Below, piece by piece: positions 42,188-51,829 of a stretch of 64,000 nucleotides of DNA (its first letter is position 1; each line of letters starts with the position of its first letter). The notes beneath the pieces are model-generated. The model was not told where the DNA came from and did no database searches. It worked only from the letters and a program-made list of their open reading frames with translations. The position numbers and the translations under genes are program-made. This DNA is from Caldimonas brevitalea (lineage in GTDB: Bacteria; Pseudomonadota; Gammaproteobacteria; Burkholderiales; Burkholderiaceae_C). The stretch covers positions 2,294,001-2,358,000 of the forward strand of contig NZ_CP011371.1 of NCBI RefSeq assembly GCF_001017435.1. Direction: 5' to 3'.

Positions 42188-43144
42188 GTGCAAGCGTATT
42201 ACTCCGACCACTTCGTGCTGCCCCTGCCCCAGGGGCACCGGTTCCCGATGCAAAAGTACCGTTTGTTGCGGGAGCGGGTCGCGACTGAACTGCCGGGCCT
42301 GCGCCTGCAGCTGGCGCCCGAGGCGAGCGACGGCGAGCTGGCCCTGGCGCACGAGCCGGCCTATGTGTGCGCGGTGGTCGAGGGCTGCTTGAGCGCCGCC
42401 CAGCAGCGCGAGATCGGTTTCCCGTGGTCGCCCCAAATGGTCGAGCGGTCACGGCGATCGGTGGGCGCCACCATTGCCGCGGCCCGCACGGCCCTGGCCG
42501 AAGGGGTGGCGGCCAACCTGGCCGGCGGCACCCACCACGCTTACGCCGACCGCGGCAGCGGGTACTGCGTGTTCAACGACGTCGCGGTGGCCGCCCGTCT
42601 GATGCAGGCTGAGTGGCACCGGCTGCACCGCCAATTGCTGCGGGTGGCGGTGATCGACCTGGATGTGCACCAGGGCAACGGCACGGCCGCGATCTTCCGG
42701 GACGACCCGACGGTGTTCACGCTGTCGGTCCACGGCGAGCGCAACTTCCCGTTTCGCAAGGAGGCGAGCGACCTCGATGTCGAATTGCCCGACGGTTGCG
42801 GCGACGACGAGTACCTGCAAGCCCTCGAGCGCGCGATGGACGCGCTCTGGCACCACCACCGGGCGCAGCCCTGCGGCCTGATCTTCTATCTGGCGGGCGC
42901 CGACCCCTACCAAGGCGACCGGCTGGGCCGATTGGCGCTGAGCGCCGCCGGCTTGGCGGAGCGTGACCGGCAGGTGTTGGCAGCGGCACACGAGCGTCGT
43001 TTGCCTCTGGCCCTGAGCATGGCCGGCGGCTACGGCCGCAACATCGACGAGACGGTGGCGATCCAGTGCCGAACGCTCGGCCTCGCCCTCGAACATCACC
43101 AACGCTGGCAACAGCAGATCGAGCATGTCCCGACCCCAACCTGA
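42188..43144 (+). CDS. Histone deacetylase family protein (acetoin utilisation/acetylpolyamine hydrolase-like)
   Basis: Zn-dependent deacetylase (318 aa). Seen: GHRFPMQKYRLL near the start, GTHHAYADRGSGYCVFNDVAVAAR (tandem His proton relay), the Zn ligands in IDLDVHQGNGT (Asp and His), and the third ligand Asp in YLAGADPYQGDRLG, then the terminal MAGGYG. The motif set is complete. Members of this bacterial group act on acetylated small molecules or proteins; the substrate is unknown. The start is a GTG at 42188, forced because the conserved GHRFP stretch must be included. Its end overlaps the next gene by 20 bp. Confidence 0.9.
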   Translation: MQAYYSDHFVLPLPQGHRFPMQKYRLLRERVATELPGLRLQLAPEASDGELALAHEPAYVCAVVEGCLSAAQQREIGFPWSPQMVERSRRSVGATIAAARTALAEGVAANLAGGTHHAYADRGSGYCVFNDVAVAARLMQAEWHRLHRQLLRVAVIDLDVHQGNGTAAIFRDDPTVFTLSVHGERNFPFRKEASDLDVELPDGCGDDEYLQALERAMDALWHHHRAQPCGLIFYLAGADPYQGDRLGRLALSAAGLAERDRQVLAAAHERRLPLALSMAGGYGRNIDETVAIQCRTLGLALEHHQRWQQQIEHVPTPT

Positions 43145-43556
43145 CGCGCGCAGCGCCTATCGCCATTTCCTCGCGATCACCTCGCGCTGGATGGACAACG
43201 ACGTCTACGGCCATGTCAACAACGTCGTCTACTACAGCTACTTCGACACCGTCGTGAACCAGTATTTGATCGCGCAGGGGGCGCTCGACCTCCACGCCGG
43301 TGACGTGATCGGGCTGGTCGTCGAGACCCAGTGCAACTATTTCTCGGCGCTGTCGTTCCCGCAGACGATCGACGCCGGTTTGCGTGTCGCCCACCTGGGC
43401 AGCTCGAGCGTGCGCTACGAAGTGGGGTTGTTCGCCCAAGGCGAGGACCAGTGCGCCGCCCGGGGCCATTTCGTGCACGTCTACGTCGACCGCGAGAGCC
43501 GGCGGCCGGCGCCCTTGCCGGCGCCGCTGCTGCGCGCCCTGGAGCCGCTGCGATGA
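43125..43556 (+). CDS. Acyl-CoA thioesterase, 4HBT hot-dog family
   Basis: Hot-dog-fold protein (143 aa). The catalytic region reads RWMDNDVYGHVNNVVYYSYFD (about 21-41), the 4-hydroxybenzoyl-CoA thioesterase signature with Asp and His-Val-Asn-Asn. The central strand region follows. It probably hydrolyses a short acyl-CoA; the substrate cannot be read from sequence. It overlaps the deacetylase gene by 20 bp and shares an ATGA overlap with the following nitroreductase, so all three form an operon. Confidence 0.9.
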   Translation: MSRPQPDARSAYRHFLAITSRWMDNDVYGHVNNVVYYSYFDTVVNQYLIAQGALDLHAGDVIGLVVETQCNYFSALSFPQTIDAGLRVAHLGSSSVRYEVGLFAQGEDQCAARGHFVHVYVDRESRRPAPLPAPLLRALEPLR

Positions 43557-44257
43557 GCGCGTCGTCGCCGGAGGCCACCGCCGCGGTGGACGCCACCATC
43601 TGCTCCCGGCGGTCGGTGCGCGCCTTTCTGCCCACCGAAGTGCCGCGCCAGGTGGTCGAAGAGATCCTGGCGGTGGCGGCGCGCGCCCCGTCGGGCACCA
43701 ACACCCAGCCGTGGAAGGTGTACGTGCTCGGCGGCGCCGCCAAGGACACGCTGAGCCGCAAGATCCTGGCCGCCTACGACGACCCCGCCGAGGCGGCCCG
43801 CCACCAGGAAGAGTACGCCTACTATCCGCGCACCTGGGTCAGCCCCTACCTCGACCGGCGTCGCAAGGTCGGCTGGGACCTGTACGGGCTGCTGCAGATC
43901 GACAAAGGCGACAAGGCGCGCATGCACGCGCAACACGGCCGCAACTACCTGTTCTTCGGGGCGCCGATCGGGCTGGTGTTCACGATCGACCGGGTGATGC
44001 AGCAGGGCAGCTGGCTCGACTACGGCATGTTCTTGCAGAACATCATGGTCGCCGCCCGTGCCCGCGGCCTCGACACCTGCCCGCAGGCCGCCTTCACCCC
44101 CTTTCACCGCATCGTGCTCGACCATCTGCAGGCCCCGGCCGAAGAGATGCTGGTGTGCGGCATGGCGCTCGGCCATGCCGACCCGCAGGCGGTCGAAAAC
44201 CGCTTGCAGACCGAGCGCGAGCCGGTCGAGGCGTTCGCCCGTTTTTTGCTCGACTGA
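43553..44257 (+). CDS. Nitroreductase family protein
   Basis: FMN-dependent oxidoreductase (234 aa). N-terminal SRRSVRAFLPTEVPRQVVEEIL, FMN-contact segment AARAPSGTNTQPWKVYVLGG, then GLDTCPQAAFTPFHRIV and GMALGHADP near the C terminus. The motifs match the NfnB/nitroreductase group with one FMN per monomer in a dimer. The ATG lies within the thioesterase stop (ATGA), so the pair is coupled. Physiological substrate unknown. Confidence 0.9.
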   Translation: MSASSPEATAAVDATICSRRSVRAFLPTEVPRQVVEEILAVAARAPSGTNTQPWKVYVLGGAAKDTLSRKILAAYDDPAEAARHQEEYAYYPRTWVSPYLDRRRKVGWDLYGLLQIDKGDKARMHAQHGRNYLFFGAPIGLVFTIDRVMQQGSWLDYGMFLQNIMVAARARGLDTCPQAAFTPFHRIVLDHLQAPAEEMLVCGMALGHADPQAVENRLQTEREPVEAFARFLLD

Positions 44258-44272
44258 GCCTGGAGCCGTTCC

Positions 44273-44626
44273 ATGTCCATGTTCGATCGCGTTGCCGAAG
44301 ACCGCATCCTGGCCGCCATCGCCGATGGCAAGTTGTCGGGGTTGCCGGGCGAGGGGCGTCCGCTGGCGCTCGACGACGACCCGCTGGTGCCGCCCGAGCA
44401 GCGCGCGCTGCTGCGCGTGCTGAAGAACGCCGGCGAGGTGCCCGAGGCTGTGCGGCTGCTGAAGGAACTGCGGGAGCTGGAGGCCCAGCCGGACGCTGAC
44501 ACGACGGCCTCGGCCGAGCGCTTGCTGCGCGTGCGCATCGCGCTCGAGCGGGCCGGCATTTCACAGGGGAAGGCCGCGCTCGCGCGCTATGGCGCGCAGC
44601 TGCGTGCGCGTCAGCGGGCTCGGTGA
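44273..44626 (+). CDS. DUF1992 (DnaJ-C28-like conserved domain) protein
   Basis: Small protein (117 aa). It contains the DUF1992 pattern DRVAEDRILAAIADGKLSGLPGEGRPL (about 5-31) followed by LRVLKNAGEVPEAVRLLKELREL, the conserved domain of DnaJ homologue subfamily C member 28, without a J domain. Bacterial members are widespread; function is unknown. A 15-bp gap follows the nitroreductase, so it probably shares that operon. Confidence 0.85.
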   Translation: MSMFDRVAEDRILAAIADGKLSGLPGEGRPLALDDDPLVPPEQRALLRVLKNAGEVPEAVRLLKELRELEAQPDADTTASAERLLRVRIALERAGISQGKAALARYGAQLRARQRAR

Positions 44627-44682
44627 GAGGGCGCGCGCCAGCGCCTGACCTCCAAACCCCTGCCATTTCTATAATCCCGCCG

Positions 44683-45348
44683 ATGGACACCTCCGCAGCG
44701 CGAGAGCGCATCCTCGCGCGCATCCGCAGCCGCCAGGGCCGCGACGCCGCCGCCAAGCCGGCGGAACAGCAGGAAGCCCAGGCCTGGCTGGCCGCCCATC
44801 CGCGCGGCCCCCTGCCGGCCCTCGGTCCCGACCTCACCACTCATTTCGTGACCATGGCCGAGCGCATGGCGAGCACGGTCGACAGGGTGCCGACGTGGCG
44901 CGAGGCACCCGCGGCGGTCGCGGCTTACCTCGCGGCCCGCGCGCTCCCCGTCCGTGCCGTGGCCCACGACACCTTGCGCGACCTGGCCTGGGCCGGCGCC
45001 GGCCTCGACGTCGAATTCCGCCCCCCGCGCGACGAAGACGCGGTCAGCCTCACCGCCTGCTTCTGCGCGGTGGCAGAAACCGGCTCGCTGGTGTTCGCAT
45101 CGGGGCCGCACAGCTGGGTGTCGGCCCATTTGCTGCCCGAGACGCATGTGGTGGTGCTACCGGTCTCGCGCATCGTCCCTTATGCCGAAGACGCCTTCGC
45201 GTCGATGCGCCGCGAGTTGGGCGAGATGCCGCGCGGCTTCAACATGGTGTCGGGGCCTTCGCGCACCGGCGACATCGAACAGACCATCGTGCTCGGCGCA
45301 CACGGCCCCTACCGCGTGCATGTGGTGTTGGTGGACGACGCTGCGTGA
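44683..45348 (+). CDS. lutC: LutC/YkgG family lactate utilisation protein C (LUD domain)
   Basis: Protein of 221 aa with the LUD domain core: VAHDTLRDLAWAGAGLDVEF, then SLTACFCAVAETGSLVFASG and the LPETHVVVLPVSRIVP segment, and the terminal GPSRTGDIEQTIVLGAHGP. In Bacillus LutC is part of LutABC, which oxidises L-lactate via an Fe-S complex. Here lutA and lutB are not adjacent, so the gene is an orphan or its partners are elsewhere. ATG 44683 was chosen because the conserved start follows it directly. Confidence 0.87.
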   Translation: MDTSAARERILARIRSRQGRDAAAKPAEQQEAQAWLAAHPRGPLPALGPDLTTHFVTMAERMASTVDRVPTWREAPAAVAAYLAARALPVRAVAHDTLRDLAWAGAGLDVEFRPPRDEDAVSLTACFCAVAETGSLVFASGPHSWVSAHLLPETHVVVLPVSRIVPYAEDAFASMRRELGEMPRGFNMVSGPSRTGDIEQTIVLGAHGPYRVHVVLVDDAA

Positions 45349-45391
45349 GCGATTTGCAATCCAAGATAGATCTGACGTCAGGAGACAGTGG

Positions 45392-46390
45392 ATGAAGCCC
45401 AAGGTGCTGGTCACCCGCAAGGTGTTCCCGGAGGTGCTGGAGCGCCTCGCCGAGCATTTCGAACTGGAAGTCAACGAGTTGGACCGTCCCTGGACGGCCG
45501 ACGAGCTGCGCGCCCACCTGCAAGGCAAGCAGGGCATGTACCTCACGCCGACCAACTCGGTCGACGCCGCCTTGCTCGACGCCTGCCCCGACCTGAAGGT
45601 GGTGGCCAACATGGCGGTCGGCTACAACAACATCGACGTGCCGGCCTGCACCGCCCACGGCGTGCTGTGCACCAACACGCCGGGTGTGCTGACCGAGTCC
45701 ACCGCCGACTTCGGCTTTGCGCTGATGCTCGCGGCGGCACGGCGGCTGACCGAGTCGGAGCGTTTCCTGCGCAGCGGTCAGTGGGCCAACTGGTCGTTCG
45801 ACATGATGATGGGCCGCGAGGTGCACGCCACCACGCTCGGCGTGTTCGGCATGGGCCGCATCGGCCAGGCGATCGCCCGGCGCGCCTCGCTCGGGTTCGG
45901 CATGCAGGTGATCTACCACAACCGGTCTCGGCTGCCTGCCGAGCTGGAAGAGCCGATCAAGGCGCGCTATGTCGGCAAGGAGCAGTTGCTGCGCGAATGC
46001 GACCACCTGATGGTGGTGGTGCCGTATTCGGCCGAAACCCACCATGCCATCGGCGCCGCCGAGCTGGCCCTGATGAAACGCACCGCGACGCTGACCAACA
46101 TCGCGCGTGGCGGGGTGGTCGACGATGCGGCGCTGGCCGAGGCGTTGAAAGAGCGGCGCCTTGCCGCCGCCGGGCTCGATGTCTTCGAAGGCGAGCCGCA
46201 CGTGCATCCGGCCTTGCTCGAACTGCCCAATGCCGTGTTGACGCCCCACGTCGCCAGTGCCACCGTGCGCACCCGCCGCGCCATGGCGGGCATGGCCGCC
46301 GACAACCTGATCGCTGGCATGGGCTGCGGCCCTCTGGCGGGGCGTCCGCCGTCGCCGCTCAACCCCGAAGTGCTGGCGACGCGCGCCTGA
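45392..46390 (+). CDS. D-2-hydroxyacid dehydrogenase (glyoxylate/hydroxypyruvate reductase-like)
   Basis: NAD(P)-dependent enzyme (332 aa). Seen: MAVGYNNIDVPACTAHGVLCTN (about 75-96), the Rossmann motif LGVFGMGRIGQAIARRA (about 150-165), the catalytic region NIARGGVVDDAALAEAL with its Arg, Glu in FEGEP, and the active His in LTPHVASAT. It belongs to the GhrB/GRHPR group that reduces glyoxylate or hydroxypyruvate. ATG 45392 has ggag 8 bp upstream; the frame is open much further upstream through lutC, so the start was set by conservation. Confidence 0.93.
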   Translation: MKPKVLVTRKVFPEVLERLAEHFELEVNELDRPWTADELRAHLQGKQGMYLTPTNSVDAALLDACPDLKVVANMAVGYNNIDVPACTAHGVLCTNTPGVLTESTADFGFALMLAAARRLTESERFLRSGQWANWSFDMMMGREVHATTLGVFGMGRIGQAIARRASLGFGMQVIYHNRSRLPAELEEPIKARYVGKEQLLRECDHLMVVVPYSAETHHAIGAAELALMKRTATLTNIARGGVVDDAALAEALKERRLAAAGLDVFEGEPHVHPALLELPNAVLTPHVASATVRTRRAMAGMAADNLIAGMGCGPLAGRPPSPLNPEVLATRA

Positions 46391-46445
46391 GAGGGCCGTG
46401 CCCCCAGGGCCCTGCGGCCCGGCCAGCGCTGCCACAATGGCGTCG

Positions 46446-47897
46446 ATGAATCACGACTTCTGGTGGCTGGCGGCGCTGGCGGTACTCAACCTGCTGCTGC
46501 TGTTGTGGATCGTGCTGGCGAGCCGTCGCGGCGACGCAGACCAGGACCGGGCGGCCGAGTTCGAGCGGCTCGGCCGGACCCAGGCCGACGCGCTCGCGCG
46601 ACTGGAGCGCGAGCTGCGTGACGAGGTCGGCCGCAGCGGCCAGGGCACGCGGCAGGAGCTGGCGAGCACGCTGGCGCTGTTCCAGCAAACGCTGTTGACG
46701 CAGCAGGGCGACGTGGCCCGCACGCAGAACGAACAGATCGACAGCTTCCGCACCCAGCTCGCGGCGATGCAGCAAGCGGTGGCCGACAGCCTGCGCAGCG
46801 CGACCACCGCGCTGGGCACGCAATCGCAAGCGGCGCGCGACGCGCAAGACAGTGCCCTGAAGCGTTTTGCCGATGCGCTGAACGATCAGGTGCGCGCCTT
46901 GTCCGACGCCAACGAGCGGCGCCTGGCCGAAGTGCGGGCGACGGTCGAGCAGAAGCTCACCGCCTTGCAGGCCGACAACGAGAAAAAGCTCGAACAGATG
47001 CGCCAGACGGTCGACGAGAAGCTGCACGCGACCCTCGAGCAGCGCCTGGGGGAGAGCTTCCGCCAGGTGGCCGAGCGGCTCGAGCAGGTCCACCGCGGCC
47101 TCGGCGAGATGCAGACGCTGGCGCAAGGGGTGGGCGACCTCAAGCGGGTGCTGACCAATGTGAAGACGCGCGGCATCTTCGGCGAGATGCAGCTGGCCGG
47201 CCTGCTCGAACAGGTGTTCACGCCCGAGCAGTACGCGGCCAACGTCGCCACCGTGCCGGGCAGCAAGGAGCGCGTCGAGTTTGCGATTCGCCTGCCGGGG
47301 CGCGGCGAATCGGGTGCGCCGGTGTGGCTGCCGCTGGATGCGAAATTTCCGCGTGAAGACTACGAGCGCCTGCTCGAGGCGCAAGAGCGGGCCGACCGCG
47401 AGGCCGCCGAGAACGCGGCGCGCGCGCTGGAAAACCGCATCCGCGACGAGGCCCGCACGATCGCCACCAAATACCTGGCACCGCCCCACACGACTGATTT
47501 CGCGGTGCTGTTCGTGCCCACCGAAGGCCTCTACGCCGAACTGCTGCGCCGCCCCGGCCTGGTCGAGGCCTTGCAGCGCGAGCACCGCGTGACCCTGGCT
47601 GGGCCGACCACGCTGCTGGCCATGCTCAACAGCCTGCAGATGGGCTTTCGCACGCTGGCACTGGAGCGCCGGTCTTCCGAGGTGTGGAGCGTGCTCGGCG
47701 CCGTCAAGACCGAGTTCGCCAAATTCGGCGACGTGCTGGACAAGACCAAGAAGAAGCTCGAGGAGGCCAGCAACACGATCGATGCGGCCCAGACCCGCAC
47801 GCGCGTGATGGGCCGGGCGCTGAAAAGCGTCGAGGCCTTGCCGGACGCGCAGGCCGCCGAGTTGCTGCCCAACGCCGCGGGCGCCGAGCCGGACTGA
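46446..47897 (+). CDS. rmuC: DNA recombination protein RmuC
   Basis: Protein of 483 aa. N-terminal transmembrane helix (WLAALAVLNLLLLLWIVLAS), then a long coiled coil (about 35-215) rich in Gln, Ala and Glu, and a C-terminal RmuC nuclease-like domain with NVKTRGIFGEMQLAGLLEQVF, WLPLDAKFPREDYERLLEAQ and TDFAVLFVPTEGLYAELLR. RmuC limits inversions at short inverted repeats in E. coli. Start ATG 46446 (alternative 46437). It overlaps nothing; the MFS gene begins 3 bp after its stop. Confidence 0.93.
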   Translation: MNHDFWWLAALAVLNLLLLLWIVLASRRGDADQDRAAEFERLGRTQADALARLERELRDEVGRSGQGTRQELASTLALFQQTLLTQQGDVARTQNEQIDSFRTQLAAMQQAVADSLRSATTALGTQSQAARDAQDSALKRFADALNDQVRALSDANERRLAEVRATVEQKLTALQADNEKKLEQMRQTVDEKLHATLEQRLGESFRQVAERLEQVHRGLGEMQTLAQGVGDLKRVLTNVKTRGIFGEMQLAGLLEQVFTPEQYAANVATVPGSKERVEFAIRLPGRGESGAPVWLPLDAKFPREDYERLLEAQERADREAAENAARALENRIRDEARTIATKYLAPPHTTDFAVLFVPTEGLYAELLRRPGLVEALQREHRVTLAGPTTLLAMLNSLQMGFRTLALERRSSEVWSVLGAVKTEFAKFGDVLDKTKKKLEEASNTIDAAQTRTRVMGRALKSVEALPDAQAAELLPNAAGAEPD

Positions 47898-47899
47898 GC

Positions 47900-49090
47900 A
47901 TGCGCCGGATGCCGGTCACACTGCGCGCCGTCATCGCGGGGCAGGTGTGCCTGCATGCCTGCATGGCGGGCACCCGGTTGGCGGCGCCGCTGCTGGCGCT
48001 CGAACAAGGCCGCTCGGCCTGGGCGGTCGGCGTGTTGCTGGCCTTGTTCGCGGTTGGCCCGGCCTTGTTGTCGCTGCAAGCCGGCCGCATGGCGGACCGC
48101 CATGGCTACCACCGGCCGGTGGCGATCGGCGTGGCGATGAGTTTGGCCGGTGCGGTGCTGGCCGTCGCGCTGCAGCACTACGCCGCCTTGTGCATCGCCG
48201 CCCTGTGCACGGGCGGCGGCACGTCGTTCGCGCTGGTGGCCATCCAGCGGACGGCAGGGCGCACCGCGCGTGACGAAACCGAGCTGAAGCGCGTGTTCAG
48301 CTGGCTCGCGCTGGGGCCGGCGCTGTCGAATTTCGCCGGGCCTTTCACGGCCGGGCTGCTGATCGACCGTTGGGGGTTTCGCGCCGCCTTCGCGGTCCTG
48401 GCCTTGCTGCCGCTGGTGACGCTCGCGTTCAGCCGGCGGGTGCCCAGAGAAGCGCCAGCCGCCGCCCCGGCCGCGCGCGTGCGCGGCAGCACGCGCGCAC
48501 TGTTGCGGCTGGCGCCTCTGCGGCGCTTGTTGTGGGTCAACTGGTCCTTGTCGACCTGCTGGGACGTGCACACCTTCGTGCTGCCCGTGCTGGGTCACCA
48601 GCGGGAGCTGGCGGCCTCGGTGATCGGCTCCATCCTCGGCGCCTTCTCGATCGCGGCGGTCGTGGTGCGGCTGCTGATCCCGCTGTATGCCCACCGGCTC
48701 AAGGAGTGGCAGGTGCTGTACGGCGCGCTGACCCTCACCGGGCTCGTGTTCGCGGTCTATCCCTTCATGCGCCAGCCCTGGTCGATGGGGCTGTGCTCGG
48801 TGCTGCTCGGCGCGGCGCTCGGGACGGTGCAGCCGATGGTGATGTCGGCCCTGCACCAGGTCACGCCGGCGTCGCGCCACGGCCAGGCGCTGGGCCTGCG
48901 CATGACGGCGCTCAATGTGTCGAGCTCCGCGATGCCCTTGCTGTTCGGCGCCATCGGCGCCACGGTGGGCGCGGGCATCTTGTTCTGGGCCGCGGGCCTG
49001 CTCGTCGCCACCGGCGGCTGGCAGGCGCGCCACATCCGCCAGGACCTGTCGGACGCCCGCGTCACGAGGCCCGACGGACCGCACGGCTGA
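47900..49090 (+). CDS. MFS transporter
   Basis: Twelve-helix major facilitator (396 aa) of the inner membrane. Loop 2-3 motif AGRMADRHGYHRP is visible near residue 62, and the second half opens with LLRLAPLRRLLWVNWSL. The ATG starts 3 bp after the rmuC stop. Substrate unknown; drug or sugar efflux are both possible. Its last 29 bp overlap the convergent mnmC gene. Confidence 0.88.
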   Translation: MRRMPVTLRAVIAGQVCLHACMAGTRLAAPLLALEQGRSAWAVGVLLALFAVGPALLSLQAGRMADRHGYHRPVAIGVAMSLAGAVLAVALQHYAALCIAALCTGGGTSFALVAIQRTAGRTARDETELKRVFSWLALGPALSNFAGPFTAGLLIDRWGFRAAFAVLALLPLVTLAFSRRVPREAPAAAPAARVRGSTRALLRLAPLRRLLWVNWSLSTCWDVHTFVLPVLGHQRELAASVIGSILGAFSIAAVVVRLLIPLYAHRLKEWQVLYGALTLTGLVFAVYPFMRQPWSMGLCSVLLGAALGTVQPMVMSALHQVTPASRHGQALGLRMTALNVSSSAMPLLFGAIGATVGAGILFWAAGLLVATGGWQARHIRQDLSDARVTRPDGPHG

Positions 49091-51011
49091 CGAAGCGGGC
49101 AGCGTCAACGGCGTCGCGCAAATCCGATTCGACCGGGCAGGGCGCGCCGCTGATCCACGCGGCCAGCACCTCGGCGCCCAGCAGCGCCCAGGTGATGCCG
49201 CGCGAGGCCAGGCCGGTGTACAGGTAAAGGCCCGGCAGGCGCGGCACGTAGCGGGCGTGATCGAGCCGCTGCCGCGGTGCGCCCAGAGCCGACTCGTCGA
49301 CCACCGGGCCGATGACGGGCAGGCGGTCGTCGCTGACGCAGCGCCAGCCGACCCGCCCCGCGAGCGAGGCGAGCGGCACCTGCGGCGCCGCGCCACACAG
49401 GCGTGCCAGCTGGTCGAGGTTGTAGCGGTGGTCGGCCTCGCGCAGTGACGCATCGTCGTCGCCCGGCTGAGTGGTCGCACCGCACAACACCTGCCCGCCG
49501 TGGGGCGGCAGCAGATAGCCGGACCCGGCGACCGGCAGTCGGGCGTGCGGCAGGCCGGGCGTGGTGTCCGGCAGCGAGGTGGTCTGGCCCCGCACGCGCG
49601 AGATCGGCCAGTGGGTCGGGCGCAGCAGGCGGGCGGCGTCGTGGGCATTCGCCAGCACGACGACTGCGGCGCGGGCGAGGACCTGCTGGTCGGCATCGAG
49701 CAGCTCCCAGCCGTCGGCGTCATGTCGCAGCCCGGCGACGCGCTGGCCGCCGCGCCAGGTCACGCCCGGGGCCGAGGCGAGCAGCGCCTTCGCCAAATCG
49801 CTGGGACGCAGCCAGCCGCCGCCCGGGTAATACCAGGCCGGCAGGCGCAGCGACAAGCCCGACCGCCGGCTGGCGTCTGCGGCGGCGATGGCCTGGACAT
49901 ACTCGGGAGGCAGCGCCTGGGCGTCGAGCGTGGCCTGCATCGCGGCGAGGGCCGCGTCGGCGCCGTCTGGCGCGGATTCGAGCCGCAGCAAGCCGTCCCA
50001 TTGCCCCGCGATGTCGTGGCCGGCCCGCAGCGCGGCGTACGCTCGTGCCGCATGCAGGGCCGCCGTGCGGTTGAAGCGGGCATGCGCGCCATCTTGCGGG
50101 TTGACCACGCCGTGGAACAAGCCACCGGGGTTGCCCGACGTCTCCTGCGCGGGGTGGGCATGGGTTTCGAGCACCGAGCACTGCCAGCCTTGCAGGGCCA
50201 GCGCGTGCGCCGCTGCGCATCCCGCCAGGCCGCCGCCGACGATGACCGCGCTGCGCTCCAGCCCCGCGGCCGGCTGCCACGCCCCCAGCCGCGGCGGCTG
50301 GAAACGGGGTTCGAAGCGGGCCACCGTCATCTCGCGCTTGGAGCCGAAGCCCGGCGCCCGCTCGACCCGGAAGCCGGCCTCGACCAACCCATCACGCACC
50401 GGCCGCGCGACACTCCAGGTGGCCGCGGTGGCGCCGGGTGCGGCGAGCCGGCCCAGCCCCTTCAGCACCCTGCAGTCCCAGATGTCGGGGTTCTTGGCCG
50501 GCGCGAAGCCGTCGAGGAAAAAGGCGTCGACTTCGGCCGACAGCTCGGGCAGCAAACGGGTGATGTCGCCGAACCCCACCAGCAGCGTGACGCGGCCGCC
50601 CTCGAAGGACAGCGTGTGCAGGTTGGGCGTCAGCGGCGGCCAGGCCGCCACCAACTGCGCCGCCAGGTGCGGCACCTCGTGGCGGTGGTGCAGCCGCGCC
50701 AGGTCGTCGCGCCGCGGCGGGTGTTTCTCGAGCGAGACGAAACAAAGCCGCTGCGGCCGCTCGGCGTCGTCGCGCCAGGCCTGCCACGTGGCCAGGAAGT
50801 TGTTGCCCAGGCCGAAACCGGTTTCGAACACCGTGTAGCGGTCGCGCCGCCGCCAGCGCCGGGGCAGGTCGTTGCCGCCGAGAAACACATGCCGGGCCTG
50901 CGCCAGGGCGCCGGCGGCGGGATGGTAGATGTCGCCGAACGCCGGCGCCGACGGCGGTTGTGCCTCGGCGGTATAGGCGATGCGGGCAGGCTGGATCGGT
51001 TCGGTCTTCAT
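49062..51011 (-). CDS. mnmC: Bifunctional tRNA mnm5s2U34 methyltransferase/FAD-dependent oxidoreductase MnmC
   Basis: Two-domain tRNA-modification enzyme (649 aa) that finishes the mnm5s2U34 wobble base. The N-terminal methyltransferase has FETGFGLGNNFLATWQAWRD (SAM motif), then DAFFLDGFAPAKNPDIWD. The C-terminal oxidase begins with the FAD motif AVIVGGGLAGCAAAHALALQGW (about 250-271) and contains GNPGGLFHGVVNPQDG and GRVGWRC. Both are complete. ATG 51011 was chosen; the frame extends to 51089. It overlaps the MFS gene tail to tail by 29 bp. Confidence 0.94.
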   Translation of the reverse strand: MKTEPIQPARIAYTAEAQPPSAPAFGDIYHPAAGALAQARHVFLGGNDLPRRWRRRDRYTVFETGFGLGNNFLATWQAWRDDAERPQRLCFVSLEKHPPRRDDLARLHHRHEVPHLAAQLVAAWPPLTPNLHTLSFEGGRVTLLVGFGDITRLLPELSAEVDAFFLDGFAPAKNPDIWDCRVLKGLGRLAAPGATAATWSVARPVRDGLVEAGFRVERAPGFGSKREMTVARFEPRFQPPRLGAWQPAAGLERSAVIVGGGLAGCAAAHALALQGWQCSVLETHAHPAQETSGNPGGLFHGVVNPQDGAHARFNRTAALHAARAYAALRAGHDIAGQWDGLLRLESAPDGADAALAAMQATLDAQALPPEYVQAIAAADASRRSGLSLRLPAWYYPGGGWLRPSDLAKALLASAPGVTWRGGQRVAGLRHDADGWELLDADQQVLARAAVVVLANAHDAARLLRPTHWPISRVRGQTTSLPDTTPGLPHARLPVAGSGYLLPPHGGQVLCGATTQPGDDDASLREADHRYNLDQLARLCGAAPQVPLASLAGRVGWRCVSDDRLPVIGPVVDESALGAPRQRLDHARYVPRLPGLYLYTGLASRGITWALLGAEVLAAWISGAPCPVESDLRDAVDAARFVSRAVRRAS

Positions 51012-51055
51012 CGGCGGGGGGCGGGGGCCGCGCAGGGCGAGGGCCCCAAACGACA

Positions 51056-51077
51056 AAGGGCACCCCGAGGTGCCCTT
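51056..51077 (-). terminator. Probable terminator of efp
   Basis: Perfect 9-bp stem AAGGGCACC / GGTGCCCTT with a 4-base loop, followed on the minus strand by TTTG. It lies 20 bp beyond the efp stop codon, before mnmC on the same strand. The T tract is short, so termination may be partial. Confidence 0.6.
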
Positions 51078-51096
51078 CGCAGTCAGCAAGCCGCGT

Positions 51097-51651
51097 TCAG
51101 ACGCGCTTGCGGTACTCGTGCGTGCGGGTGTCGATTTCGATCTTGTCGCCGGTGGCCACGAAGATCGGCACCTGGATTTCGAAGCCGGTGGCCAGCTTGG
51201 CCGGCTTCAGCACCTTGCCCGAGGTGTCGCCCTTGACGGCCGGCTCGGTGTAGATGACTTCGCGCACCAGCGAGGTGGGCAGTTCGACCGAGATCGCCTT
51301 GCCGTCGTAGAACACCACTTCGGTCGGCATGCCATCTTCCAGGTACTGGATCGCGTCGCCCATGTTCTCGGCTTCGACTTCGTACTGGTTGTACTCGGAG
51401 TCCATGAAGACGTACATCGGATCGGCGAAATAGGAGTAGGTGCACTCCTTCTTGTCCAGCACGATCTGGTCCATCTTGTCGTCGGCCTTGAACACCACCT
51501 CGGTGCCGGAGTTGTTCAGCAGGCTCTTGAGCTTCATGCGCACGGTCGCTGCATTGCGGCCGCCGCGGCTGTATTCGGTCTTCAGCACGACCATCGGGTC
51601 TTTGCCCTGCATGATCACGTTACCGGCGCGAATTTCCTGTGCGATCTTCAT
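51097..51651 (-). CDS. efp: Translation elongation factor P (Arg32, EarP-type)
   Basis: Ribosome-binding factor (184 aa) that relieves stalling at polyproline. The residue at the tip of the domain I loop is Arg32 in SRGGRNAAT, not Lys as in E. coli. Arg32-type EF-P is rhamnosylated by EarP, whose gene lies immediately upstream on the same strand. N-terminal [13 protein letters not shown] marks the real start (ATG 51651); the open frame runs to 51726. The C-terminal region ([26 protein letters not shown]) is canonical. Confidence 0.97.
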   Translation of the reverse strand: MKIAQEIRAGNVIMQGKDPMVVLKTEYSRGGRNAATVRMKLKSLLNNSGTEVVFKADDKMDQIVLDKKECTYSYFADPMYVFMDSEYNQYEVEAENMGDAIQYLEDGMPTEVVFYDGKAISVELPTSLVREVIYTEPAVKGDTSGKVLKPAKLATGFEIQVPIFVATGDKIEIDTRTHEYRKRV

Positions 51652-51829
51652 AACACTGTCCCTTGTGGGTGTCCCTTGCGGGCTCGTCGAGAAAGGAGAG
51701 ATGGGGGCGCGCACCCTCCGATGCAAGCGCCGGGTCGGTGACTTTTGACTTCACTGCCAGGCTGGCTGCTGGATCATTCAATGGCTGGCCCCGGATAGAC
51801 CGCCAGGATCGCGCGCAAAACCCGGCATT